Notes under the pieces: model-generated
What the model saw: the letters and a program-made list of their open reading frames with translations, nothing else
Databases searched by the model: none
Told to the model about the DNA's origin: nothing
From: Melastoma dodecandrum
Taxonomy: Eukaryota; Streptophyta; Magnoliopsida; Myrtales; Melastomataceae
Length of the DNA: 64,000 bases
NCBI GenBank assembly: GCA_029817715.1
Contig: JARUPY010000162.1
Coordinates: 298,001-362,000, forward strand
Reading direction: 5' to 3'
Translations under genes and position numbers: made by a program
Shown: positions 10,303 to 20,815 of the stretch, piece by piece
Position numbering within the stretch: position 1 is the first letter of the stretch
Layout: the number at the start of each line of letters is the position of its first letter

Positions 10303-12149
10303 GTTCTCTAGAGAGAGAGTTAGCTATTATGTTTTTGTCCGAAGAGATGTATTCGACATCAAATTTATAATAGCTAAACCATTCCTGCAACCTCAAAAGT
10401 CTAGTTTGCCCAGCCTCTTTGAGGTTCAGTCTCATAAACCTTTTCACATAGGTTGAGTCAGAACGCATTAGGAATTTCTTTGGTGCAAAAAAGATGTAAA
10501 ATGCTTTTATTCCATTTTTTAAAGCCAATACTTCTTTTTCGTGTATCGGGTATCGTAGTTCGTATCCCTTAAAACTAACCGACCAATACTTACAAACGGG
10601 TTCAAGCTTTCTTTCTTTAATTTTTAAGACGGCCCCCCAGAACTCGTTAGAAGCATCAATTTCCAGGACTAACTCATCTTTATCAGAAGGTAGAGAGAGT
10701 TGAGGGAAATTTTTAACATTCCTCTTAATCCTCTGAATAGCATGAGTATCATCATCTTCCCATAACCAAGGATTTACAGAAGATGTCTTCTTTGAAATCC
10801 TTCCTAAATCTTGAGAAAGATCTTTCACAAACTTTCTCATATAGTTATCAAATCCACAAAACCTCTGAACTTGTTTTCTGTCTTCAAGTTTGTTAGGAAA
10901 TTCTACAATTTCTCGGCAATATGATTTTGTAATTTAATCTTTCCTTGTTCAATTTCCATGCCTAGAAAATTAACTGATTCCTTAAAGGGTTTAGGATAGA
11001 ATCATGCCTTCCTATCGGAAGACATCAGTCATCTTATCAAGGTGCTTCATGTGATCATCTTCGGTCTGACTGTAGACCAGCACATCGTCTATGTAGACCG
11101 CACAAAACTTGCGGACCTGCTTGAAAGTATTATCCATTTTGCGCTGAAAGACGCCTGGAGCATTCTTTAGGCCAAATGGCATTACCAGCCATTCAAACAT
11201 TCCTTGTGGAGCATTAAAAGCAGATAGAAGAACCGAATCTTCTTCCATTTTGACTTGCCAATAACCACTTTTCAAGTCAAATTTGGAAAAGAATTTTGGT
11301 TGGCTCAAACTAACTCTATCGATTAGGTCTCCCGCAGCAGTAGGAATCTTTTAGCCATCATTTTTAGTAGTTTTATTAAGCTGACGATAGTCTATAACCA
11401 TTCGCGCTTTTCCTCGCACCTGCTCGACATGATTTATTACCATAAAGGCAGGACTAGAATGCGGACTGTAGCTATCCATAATCACGACTTTTTCAAGCAA
11501 TTCAGGAATTTGTTTGTCAAATTCCTCAACCATTTCAGCCGTGTATGTAATATTTCTGGCTCTTATAATGGTTCCGGGATCATTCAATTCTAGTCTAGCC
11601 TTTAGGATATTCCGACTCCATAATTTTAATGGATCTTCACTAAAATTATCGGCAAGTTCTCCCAGGAACTTATCCCGTTTTGTTCCTGTTAACTTTACTG
11701 CCCTACACACTTCTTGTTTAAGAAACAAGTCGTCATACCAATTAGAACATCTGGTATCCACTGGAGAAAACAAGACTTGTACCCATATGTCGTCGTTTTC
11801 TTCCAACCGTATATCACCACGCTGAGCTCGCACTCGGAAAGCTCTTTCACATGGTGAATTAGCACAATATTCTGTCCGTTTTACTGGATAGAACCCAAAT
11901 TTTAACCTTAATTTAGGTTTCTGTAGAATACTGATCTTTACACCGCCTATGGAAACATAAGGGATATCCTGCACAAAAGGTAAATTTTCATTTTGTCTCT
12001 TTAAAAAAGCATCACCAATGATGATATCTGCCTCTAATAAAGGATGGGTCAGGATCTCTTTAATGATGAATTTTTGTCCACCAATAAAGATAGACACATT
12101 ATTGGCCTGATGGCTAATAATTGTTGCCATTCCATCTACATTAACTTTG
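10223..12149 (-). pseudogene. pararetrovirus-like protease-RT-RNase H, right arm, disabled
   Basis: Reading leftwards: a segment with LEADIIIGDAFLKR that looks like the end of a retroviral-type aspartic protease, a linker, RT (ARMVIDYRQLN, FSKFDLKSGYWQV, YIDDVLVYS) and RNase H (LVLEIDASNEFWGA, RSDSTYVKRFM, IIANSLSREL). The frame is interrupted by TAA at about 11351, TAG at about 11012 and shifts near 10850-11000. It reaches further upstream than the left arm. The terminal RNase H motif again has Asn where Asp is usual. The RNase H frame ends at 10223, 80 bases inside the zinc-knuckle frame. Confidence 0.75.
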
Positions 12150-12856
12150 GCATTCGAAGCTTTTACCCCTTACAAAGGGATGGAGGGCAGAATCGAGAGG
12201 ATTTGGATTACAGAACTTGCTGCTGACAAAATTGATCTTGTGAGAAAAGCTTCTCGTTTTCTGTTAGTCTTCTTATCGAGATAGGCTTATATGCAATCTG
12301 AGTATTCTCTAATTGCTCGCACATTACCAGGTTGTCCATACAAAAGGATACATACAAGTACTCGTGATTGCTCCTGATAGTATGCTGGGAACTTCCGCCA
12401 TTGCGAGGATAATGTCCGTGGGTTTTCCGAGAAGTAATTGAAACCCTGGATGCCTTAAGTGCAGAACTTCCAAAAGAAGAATCACCCTGTCAAGAGAGAA
12501 GCTCTGTCCGAACTCCTACCTGTGACGACTGTTCTTGCTCGAGAGACGTTGCTTTAGACACCGGCGAATTCGATGCTCGAGGAAAGGATGAGCTTATTGG
12601 AGAATTTTCATCGGGGAACCAGGCTCTGGAAGGTAGGAGCAGTAGCAGCGTGGTTGGTTGGCTATTGAGAAAGAGAAAGAAGGCAGCGAATCTACAGTCA
12701 AACGTCATAAATGCCTCGCCATACATCATAGAGAAAGAGCAGAATTTACGTGTGGTAGGCTACGATAGGATCGATAAAGCCCTTCTTGTCGGAATACTAT
12801 TGAGCGCACTTGCATTCGTGGTGGTACTGATGTATTTTGGAGGAGTTTTGACATAG
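12150..12856 (+). pseudogene. CDKAL1/MiaB-type tRNA methylthiotransferase, 3' part
   Basis: The reading resumes after the inserted element with FEAFTPYKGMEG and RIERIWITEL (to 12239). An intron follows, then HTKGYIQVLV and SMLGTSAIARIM (from 12331), which is the TRAM domain. Near 12424 a short deletion shifts the frame. From EVIETLDALSAELPKE the frame is open to the stop at 12854-12856. The tail has the cysteine cluster TCDDCSCS, a basic stretch WLLRKRKK, and a C-terminal transmembrane helix (ALLVGILLSALAFVVVLMYF). Plant members of the family are tail-anchored in this way. Together with 1985-4312 this accounts for nearly a whole gene, with perhaps a few codons lost at the insertion point. Confidence 0.8.
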
Positions 12857-13139
12857 GGGATTGTCATCATCCTCTACCAATCCCTTTGCGTAAAGATTTT
12901 TGACAGATTGAAGAAGCATGAGGGCCATGTTTGGCAAATTCTAAACAATTTTTTTGACAGCATTAAATCTTCCAAAGAGCAACAAACTTCTCGACTAGGT
13001 CAAGATGATATTGATAAAGGTTAGGCTAAAATACAGATTGCCGGAGGCCGATTGTACTAGATATTTGATCATTTGTTGTCTTTTGAGTTGTTGCAGTTTA
13101 TTGGATAGATTGTGTATCATCGATGTTGATGTAGTGAAG

Positions 13140-13460
13140 TGTCAGCAGAACACCGCAGCTGCATTGAGTCTGTTAGCTCACGAGGAGCTGGGTTGGGCAG
13201 AAGAAATTGAAGAAAAGAATGAAGCACAAATTGGACTGGTTCAAGGAACTGAAGCAGTCAACGACCCAGCAACGAAAGAGGGATAAAGTCGTAATTACAT
13301 GTAGAAAGTTGTTAGGGTCGTGGATATAACAAACACAACAAACAGCCGAAACGCAATAGAAAAAGAGAATATGATTTTTTCTGGGTTTATGGGGTAGTTT
13401 ATTTTTCTGGTCATCTTCCGATTGTCGTTCCCGGAGATCTTCTAGCACCACCAGCTTTCA
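13140..13460 (+). repeat. 5' LTR of Copia 1
   Basis: It begins TGTCAGCAGAACACC, ends CACCACCAGCTTTCA, and is followed directly by the primer-binding site. It matches 17944-18266. Confidence 0.9.
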
Positions 13461-13472
13461 TGGTATCAGAGC
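13461..13472 (+). promoter_or_regulatory. primer-binding site (tRNA-Met type) of Copia 1
   Basis: TGGTATCAGAGC directly follows the 5' LTR. This is the standard complement of the initiator tRNA-Met 3' end used by plant Copia elements. Confidence 0.9.
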
Positions 13473-13499
13473 ACGAGAGAAGGTAATGGAAACGGTGTA

Positions 13500-16400
13500 A
13501 AGTAAGCTGCTGACGGTAGAGGGTCTGGACAGCCCCCAGTCATCCTTCTTCATCAGTACAGCAGACCTCCAGGTAATTGCGATCGTCTCCCCGGAGCTTG
13601 CCGACGGAAATTATGCATCCTGGAGTAGGTCGGTGGAACTCGCACTCTCAATCAAAAACAAGCTGGGCTTTGTGGATGGCACAATAGCGAAACCGGCAAG
13701 TGACAACGGGTTGTTCACGGCTTGAAAGCGCTGTCATAACCTGGTAAAGTCGTGGCTACAGAGGTCTGTCTCGATACCCATAGCTTCGACCATCTATTAC
13801 TTAGATACCGCAAAAGATATATGGGATGAGCTGTAGGAGCGTTTTGGTGAGCCGGATGATGCAAGGGTGTGCCAATTGCAACTGCAGTATCACGGATTGG
13901 TACAAGGTGCGAGGTTGATTTCTTCCTTTTATAATGAAATGTTGTCAATTTTGAGGGAATTAAGGGTGTATCGCCCATACCCGCATTGTGATTGTGGAAA
14001 ATGTGACTGTGGCCGGCAAAGAACTTACTCCGAGCAGGAGCAAAAGGACATGGTGTTTAAGTTTCTTAATGGATTAAGCTCGGAAAACAGCTGGCTGCGA
14101 ACACAGATTTTATTGCGAAGGCCTTTTCCTAGTCTGGGAGAAGCATACAATATGGTTCAAAGGGAAGAAGCGCAGCGTACTTTAAGAATGGAAAACCAGA
14201 CACTATTTGGTGGTCATATGCAGCAAGTATGCAGCAAAACGATCACGTGAAAGTGGAAGAGGCAGAATCAAGTCAATTATAGCCTATGCAGAAAGGAAGA
14301 AAGTAAAGGGAGACCTATTTTGTGAGAATTGTAAGAAACGGGGTCATCTCAAGGAAGGCTGTTATTTTCTTATTGGTTTTCCACCAAATCAAAGAGGGGG
14401 ACGAGGCAGATGCCGAGACCAGATGCAGCAGCGTAATGTGACTGTAGGAAGAAGAATTAATGCCGCACTGATCAAAGAGAAGGAGGCCATATCCCAACCT
14501 TTCTCGCACATGAATCTGACAGGGCAGCAAGTCCAAAAGCTCATGGCATTGCTTATTGAGGAAAGTTCTCTTAAACCACCTTTACCATCCCTTGAACAAC
14601 CTGATTCCAAACAGTTTCAAGGTATCCTATCATTTACCCCCAAAGCCACTGGGGCAAACCGTGTGACATGGATATTTGATACGGGTGCAACTGAACATGT
14701 TGTATATCAGCTAAACTTTTTTTCTTATGTTTCCAAACTAACAACTCCCCTGCAAATACAATTACCAAACAACGAAATGGTTTTGGCAACACATGTAGGG
14801 GATGTTAATGTTCATGAAAACCTGACTCTAAAGAATGCTCTTTATATACCTTCTTTTTTGTTCAATCTGGTTTCTATTGGTAAACTCACATATGATCATA
14901 ATGTTTGTTGTATGTTTACATCTGACCGGTGTGCTATTCAGGACAGAGCCACCTGGAGGACGATTGGATATGCTGAAAGAGTAGGAGGACTTTACACACT
15001 CCAGAAGGTAGATAGTGAAGTGGACACAGGGGTTCCTTCTCAAGTCAGCAATCCTGCACTTCTGTCATTTGAAGATTTCTCTAAGCATAATATCAGCACA
15101 GTACAACATCATACTACTTTAGATAGTTTTGATTTGTGGCACTTAAGACTAGGGCATGTCCCAGCATCCAAATCTGGTCTTTTACAATCTATAGATGCTT
15201 CTGTCACTTTGTTACAGCACAATGCATGCACTGTGTCATGAGGCCGAACAAAAGCGTTTAATTTTTCCAATCAGTTCAATACAAACACAAAGACCATTTG
15301 AACTAATTCACTATGATGTTTGGGGGCCTTATTCTGAGATAGCAATAGGAGGATATCGTTATTTTCTCACCATCGTGGATGATTTCACAAGAGTAACTTG
15401 GGTTTTCTTGATGAGTCATAAAACAGAGGTTAAATCATTACTGCAAAGATTTCATACCTTAGTTGATACACAGTTCTCAGTTTCAATTAAAACAATAAGA
15501 AGTGATAATGGTAGTGAGTTTAACTTGTCAGTTTTTTACAGTTTACATGGAATCCTTCATCAAACAACATGCGTTGCCACTCCACAGCAAAATGGAGTGG
15601 CTGAACGCAAACATCAGCATCTCCTGCAGGTGACTAGGGCCTCACTTTTTCAGGCACATTTACCTAACGTGTTTTGGGGTTATGCTTTACTCACTGCAAC
15701 TCATATCATAAACAAATTGCCAAGCTCTCGTTGTGTCAAAAGTCGCCTTTTCAAGCATTGTTTCACAAGAAACCATCCTATCAACTCTTACGTGTGTTTG
15801 GTTCTCTGTCGTATGCCTGCACATTATCTCATGGTAGAAAGAAATTAGACAAACGGGCTAGGAAGTGCATATTCAGTGGTTACCCGTTTGGTACTAAAGG
15901 CTACTATCTTTATGACTTACTTACGAAACAAGTGTTCATCTCGCGAGATGTTGTTTTCTATTAGTCGATCTTCCCTTTCATTGCTGCACACAGTTTATCT
16001 GCATCGCATGATGCATTAGTCTTACCTTCCTTACAGCATGACCATGTTATTGAGTCTGAGGTACCATTGCGTGATCCCTTACAGTCTTCATCTGAACGCC
16101 ATCCATCATCTTCCTTGCATAGTCATGAATCATCTTCATCAGATTTTACATCTCATCTGCATACCCCTGACTTGAGAAGGTGCACCAGACCTCGGAAACT
16201 TCCTACATACCTTCAGGATTACCATCACAGTCTCTCTACTCTCTTGGCACATCCAGAGTCTCCCAACAGGTTCTATTCTTCTTGCACTCCAGTCTCTTCT
16301 GTCCATTACCCTATTGATTCTGTCATTTCTTACTCTCGACTGTCCAAACCATACAAATCTTTTCTTTTGTCTCTTAAATGCCATGTTGAACCCCGCACCT

Positions 16401-17952
16401 TTCATGAAGCCAAGGATATACCTCATTGGCAAGATGCCATGGTTGTTGAACTTTCCGCCTTGACAGACCATCACACTTGGGATGTTGTGCCTCTTCCTCC
16501 TGGGAAGCGTGCTGTTGACTGCAAATGGGTCTATAAAACGAAGCTGCATGCTGATGGTACTGTGGATAGATACAAAGCTCGCTTGGTGGCCAATGGGTAT
16601 ACACAGAGGGAAGGTTTTTATTACCAAGAAACATTCAGTCCCGTGGCAAAACATTCCTCTATGTGATTGTTTCTGGCCATTGCTGCTATACAGGGCTGGT
16701 TCTTGCGACAGTTTGATATCCACAACGCTTTTCTAAATGGCGATCTATCAGAAGAGGTATATATGCGTCTTCCTCCTGGTTTGGACATTCAGGGGGAGAA
16801 CTCAGCCTGTCCTATGGTATGTAAGCTGAGAAAATCTCTTTATGGGCTCAAGTAAGCTTCGCGGCAATGGAATAGTAAGTTGACTGCATGTTTGGTGAGC
16901 AATGGCTTCAGCCAATCAAAGTCGGATTATACGTTGTTCACAAAGAAGAGAGATGGAGGATTTATTGTCGTGCTGGTCTATGTGGATGATATGGCCGTAG
17001 GAAGCACAAGTGAGGAAATGATATTGGATTTGAAGAGAAATCTGCAGGAATAGTTCAAGATGAGAGACTTGCGCGGTCTAAGATATTTTCAGGGGCTTGA
17101 AATTGCCAGAACAGGGGAAGGCATCTTGGTTTCGTAGAGGAGTTATGCAATGCACTTACTGGAGGATCTGGGTAAGCTAGCTGCAAAACCAAGTGCCATA
17201 CCTTTGGTTCCAAATCATAAGCTGGCACACGAAGAAAGTGACCAGATGGTGGATGCAAGTGCGTACAGGCAGTCTGTAGGAAGGTTGATATATTAGGGTA
17301 TTTCTCGTCCTAATCTGACATATGCTGTGCATGCATTGGCACAGTTCATGGATAAGCCTAGTAAAAGACATTGGGATGCTGCACAATATATGCTAAGATA
17401 TTTGAAGAGTGCTCCGGGAAAAGGGATTTTCTTCCCGAGTAATTCAAGGCTTCAGCTGCAAGCGTTTTCTGATAGTGATTGGGCAGGATGCACGGAGACA
17501 AGAAAATCGACCACGGGATATTGTGTTTTCTTAGGAGATTCCTTGGTGAGTTGGAAGTCAAAGAAGGAGACCACAGTGTCTAGGAGCTCCTCGGAAGCGG
17601 AGTATAGAGCGCTCGCAACAACTACAACGGAGGTGATGTGGTTGATTGCCTTGATGGGAGATTTTGGTTTGTCTATGCAGCTTCCAGTTCCGCTATATTG
17701 TGACAATAAGTATGCCATCTACATAAGCAAAATCCTGTGATCCATGAATGTACGAAGCACTTGGAGATCGATCTACACTTCGTGAGAGAGAAAATAGAAA
17801 GTGACACCATTAAGGTGATGCATATGAAGACGACGTTTCAGCTAGCGGACATGTTTACGAAAGCGCCGCATCTAAGTAGGTTGAACTTCTTGCTAGACAA
17901 GCTGGGAATGAGAGACATCTACAATCCTCAGCTTGAGGGGGAGTGTCAGTAG
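13500..17952 (+). pseudogene. Copia 1 gag-pol, disabled
   Basis: Domains in order: gag (13560-14250, with PHCDCGKCDCG); zinc knuckle CENCKKRGHLKEGC near 14322; protease WIFDTGATEH near 14670; GAG-pre-integrase LWHLRLGHV near 15137; integrase core (IHYDVWGPYSEIA, RSDNGSEF, TPQQNGVAERKHQ) 15300-15700; RT (DCKWVYKTKLHADG, SLYGLK, VYVDDMAVG) 16500-17000; RNase H (DSDWAGC, SSSEAEYRAL) 17460-17620; and a C-terminal LADMFTK. Breaks include TGA near 13722, TAG near 13831, a shift near 14210, TGA near 16664, TAA near 16853, and TAG near 17051, 17137 and 17293. The gag motif HC(D/E)CG(K/R)C is shared with Copia 4, so the two belong to the same broad lineage. Confidence 0.88.
17929..17943 (+). other. 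polypurine tract of Copia 1
   Basis: CTTGAGGGGGAG abuts the 3' LTR; this is the plus-strand primer region. Confidence 0.6.
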
Positions 17953-18266
17953 AACACTGCAGCTGCATTGAGTCTGTTTGCTCACGAGTAGCTAGCTGGG
18001 CTGGGCTGAAGAAATTGAAGAAAAGAATGAAGCACAGGTTGGACTGGTTCTAGGAAGTGAAGCAGTCCATGACCCAATAAAAAAAAGAATAGAGTTGTAA
18101 TTACATGTAGAAAGTTGTTAGAGTTGTGGATATAACAAACACTGCAAACAGAAGTAATACAACAGTGAAAGAAATTGATCTTTTCTGGGTTTAAGGGGTA
18201 GTCTGTTTTTCTCTGGTCATCTTCTTATCATCGTTCCCGGAGGTCCTCTAGCACCACCAGCTTTCA
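17944..18266 (+). repeat. 3' LTR of Copia 1
   Basis: It begins TGTCAGTAGAACACTG and ends CACCAGCTTTCA, homologous to 13140-13460 with many substitutions and small indels. Confidence 0.9.
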
Positions 18267-18479
18267 GTTAGCTGTCATGAATTGAAGCTTGTAGTGCATT
18301 TTGCGATTTCTAATGTTGTAATGGATTTATTTAAGTTGAAGTTAATGGTATTTCTGTCATTCAAAACTAAAGCATTCCATAACACAAACCAAAGAGAGAA
18401 GCCCAGTCGATTCTCTCAGAAGAGGATGCAGGCAGCGTGTCCATCACAAATTACCAGCTATTTACGTAAGACATCCGTC

Positions 18480-19196
18480 TACAATTCATGACTAGATATT
18501 TGGTGCCGCTTTTCATAGCTGTGATGCTTGATGACACTTCATTTTATAGCCGTGTCAGGTTCTTAAACAAGGTCTTAGTAATACCTGATGATGCAAAAGA
18601 GATTCGGACAGTTTGAAGTGCCGATGAAGTCGAGGAAATGAAGGCAGTCCTCTTTACCAAGCTAGGAGCGACCACGGACAGAACCCTGTGGAAAGTTTCC
18701 GGCAGCATCTCTCCAGGTTTTCATCAGCATTTTTGTCCCCATTGCAAGGATCTCCACCCACAGGTTATCTGAGGATAGGCACAGGCCTCTTCATCTCGAT
18801 TATCTGCATGGATCGCTACAGCCTTAGTTGAGATAAAAAGGCTGAGAACATCTGAAGAATACAGGTTAGTGGATCACCCAAGCAAGACGATACCTTTGAG
18901 CGTGTGGTTGTTGACTCCCCAGTACGTGCTGATTGGTTTATCAGAAGTGCTCATCATGGTCGGCGTTCAGTGTGGGGCTCTCTCTGTACTTGAGCGTGTT
19001 CGGCGTGGGGAGCATCAGAAGCAGCATTCTCAACTCCATCAAGGACGTAACCGGGTCGCACAACTGGTTAAACAGCAGCCTTAACAAGGCACATCTTGAT
19101 TACTTCTATTGGGTCCTGGCAGGGATAAGTGCAGTCGCGCCAGCTGGATTCTCATTATCGGCCAGGTCATACATCTACAAAAGTAGAAGGACTTGA
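18480..19196 (+). pseudogene. NRT1/PTR (NPF) transporter, C-terminal fragment
   Basis: The translated blocks VMLDDTSFYSRVRFLNK, ALVEIKRLRTSEEYRLVD, IPLSVWLLTPQYVLIGLSEV, GLSLYLSVFGVGS and LDYFYWVLAGISAV follow the C-terminal half of the proton-coupled NPF (nitrate/peptide) transporters, most like the NPF5 group. Internal parts including the conserved transmembrane segment after the DxEE-like linker are missing or scrambled. There are stops (for example after KEIRTV) and a frameshift after IMVGVQ. No N-terminal half is present in the window. It follows the Copia 1 3' LTR by about 200 bases. Confidence 0.75.
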
Positions 19197-19245
19197 GCTT
19201 TGACCTGATCGTTCATTTCGACGAAGATTTTTCATTTGACGCTTT

Positions 19246-19475
19246 TTGATGGTATCGCGGAGGTTACATCATCCTCCAAGACGCTACAACTCATCTGAGC
19301 CGAGTAAATCAGGCCAACTGGGGCTGGTAGGTAGTCTTGGGCTTTTATTAGCCGTCACTCAAGAGACCTCCATTATTTTAAGGGTAAGTATGCAATTTGA
19401 ATTCGAACCTGGATCAACAGCGAATCAACACCCACCATATACCATTTGGGCGACTTGGGACGTGATTAAATTCGA
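19246..19475 (-). repeat. SINE-like repeat, copy 1
   Basis: Read on the minus strand it contains a tRNA B-box-like GGTTCGAATTC (19399-19412), then ATGGAGGTCTCTTGAGTGACGG, TAATAAAAGCCC and GGCCTGATTTACTCGG. The same order of motifs recurs, diverged, at 57262-57425. A tRNA-derived SINE is the best guess; no target duplication was found. Confidence 0.4.
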
Positions 19476-19509
19476 CAACTTCCCGCGCCCAACACATGTT
19501 AGTGTTTTT

Positions 19510-19975
19510 ATTGATGGTTGACAACGGGTTAGCTCCGGAGAAGGTCCCTGTGCAGTATGGTGGGCTGAGCGGAGATGGCCAAGAAGAGTTCACAACTGCC
19601 GATGCGGCCACGGAGGTTACCATCAAGCCATTGACCGAACACACCATCGAGTTTCCAGCCTCTGAGGTAGGCAGATTTGACAATCACGACCCAGCGTTCG
19701 TTTATGTTAAAATGCGATCATGCAAAACTTTTGTTATTCGCAGAAGTGCACTACTATATGGGAAGCTCATGTGCTGGGGCTCAATGCTGTGCATGTGGCT
19801 CACTTCATGCCGAACTCTGAGGAATCTTACACCGTGATCGTGCAAAAGAGCAGGAAGGTCGCTTCCGCAGACGAACCAATCATAACGGATGCTTCAAGGC
19901 CGGTGAATCGGGGAAGTTGATGGTTAATGTTTCCCCTTTGCAATGTATCATCCTTTCTTTTCATATAATCATTTT
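19510..19975 (+). pseudogene. patellin GOLD-domain fragment, plus strand
   Basis: PEKVPVQYGGLSGDGQEEF, TTADAATEVTIKPLTEHTIE and FPASEVG form one exon. After an intron ending TTCGCAG, the second exon (from 19741) gives KCTTIWEAHVLG and ESYTVIVQKSRKVASADEP. This is the GOLD domain that follows the SEC14 domain in patellins, phosphoinositide-binding proteins of the cell plate and plasma membrane. After DEPIITD the frame shifts, and the reading FKAGESGKLMVNV continues in another frame. The SEC14 part is absent; the fragment abuts the SINE-like repeat. Confidence 0.75.
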
Positions 19976-20084
19976 AAATATTTGTTTGGTCCATTGCTTC
20001 AGGCTCACATCCCTATTGTTAAGAAATCAAGAGAACTACAGACAGACACATGAAAAGCCACTATTTCATGGGTGTCAGATGACA

Positions 20085-20815
20085 CGCTCTTCAGGCAATG
20101 ACTTGAACCTGTAAAGAAGAAACTTCTTCTTCGAAGTCGGGTTGTCGATGGAAAGCAACACTTTCCCTGCGTTCAATGATTGGTAGCAACCATGCACCAC
20201 CGTTCGTCCTTTGGTGATATCTTCCTGGGCTTATGAATGTCAACTGGGCATCCCCCTTCGGCATCAGGCACAAACTCTTCTCTGTATCTTACCTCCCAGC
20301 CGATGACCCGGAGCTCCCACACGAGGGTGCATCTCTCCGATTATGAAACGATTTGTAGCTACCGCTCGTGAGGGAACTTATAGAAAAGCAGTACAGGTGA
20401 GTTGAAGCAGAGGGGAGCAAGATTTATACCTTGTGGCCAATAATATCTACTATTTGTTTCGACCCGGGTTTGATGGTCATCTTGGTTGCCGGATCATTGA
20501 TGGTGAACTCTGCGTCGCGGCTGCAACAATCGGTGCTCAATCCACCGCACTGAATGTGGATTTGTTCCAGAGAAATGTACCTGGCCGCTCATTGATATTA
20601 GGTCAGATGGATGAAAATCTGGACCGCGAAGACAAAGACGAAAGCCCCAAATACAAATACTTGAAAAGTGTTTCGGGTGTTTTAGCTGGGCTCGCGAACA
20701 CGAACTTGCTCCTCGCCCTTTTCATCAATAAGGGACTGACCATCGCAAAACATGCAAGGTAAGACCACGGAGCATTGACGAACACCTGAACAAGGGACTG
20801 ACCATCGCAAAACCG
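20085..20815 (-). pseudogene. patellin SEC14-GOLD fragment, minus strand
   Basis: Reading leftwards: QVFVNAPWSYLACFAMVSPL, LMKRARSKFVFASPAKTPET and LFKYL (end of SEC14); CGGLSTDCCSRDAEFTINDP, ATKMTIKPGSKQIVDI (GOLD start); an intron at about 20430-20346; then LVWELRVIGWEVRYREEFVP, and GKVLLSIDNPTSKKKFLLYR with FK. It lacks the N-terminal half, and the segment between exons is degraded. A 22-bp direct repeat (20730-20751 and 20792-20813) falls inside the SEC14 part. It converges with the plus-strand patellin piece about 110 bases away. The two are different copies, since both include the GOLD region. Confidence 0.75.

Larger units (their letters stand above)
4313..12149. mobile_element. endogenous pararetrovirus-like (caulimovirid-type) insertion with two inverted arms
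   Basis: The block replaces a few codons inside one exon of the methylthiotransferase gene. The left arm (4313 to about 7610, plus strand) and right arm (about 12149 down to 9996, minus strand) encode the same reverse transcriptase, RNase H and zinc-knuckle proteins and converge on each other. The middle (about 7611-9995) is single copy. There are no LTRs and no integrase after RNase H, and the RT contains KMDN followed by a YIDD box. These point to Caulimoviridae-type DNA rather than a Ty3 element. Such viral DNA is usually captured by end joining and is often rearranged. Both arms carry stops and frameshifts, so this is an inert fossil. Boundaries are uncertain by about 10 bases because no target duplication is expected. 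Assignment to a genus is not possible by eye. Confidence 0.65.
13140..18266 (+). mobile_element. Copia LTR retrotransposon 1 (old, degenerate)
   Basis: Two LTRs (13140-13460 and 17944-18266), an initiator-tRNA-Met type primer site and a purine tract frame a gag-PR-INT-RT-RH coding region, the Copia order. The LTRs differ at many positions (roughly 85-90% alike by eye, with several indels), and the coding part carries many stops, so the insertion is old. The five bases on each side (TGAAG and GTTAG) do not match, so no target duplication survives. It lies just beyond the 3' end of the methylthiotransferase pseudogene. Confidence 0.9.

Noticed and set aside
13135..13139. TGAAG as target duplication of Copia 1
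   Set aside because: The five bases after the 3' LTR are GTTAG; no match.
16139..16723. 194-codon minus-strand frame in Copia 1
   Set aside because: Antisense shadow of the RT region, which reads correctly on the plus strand.
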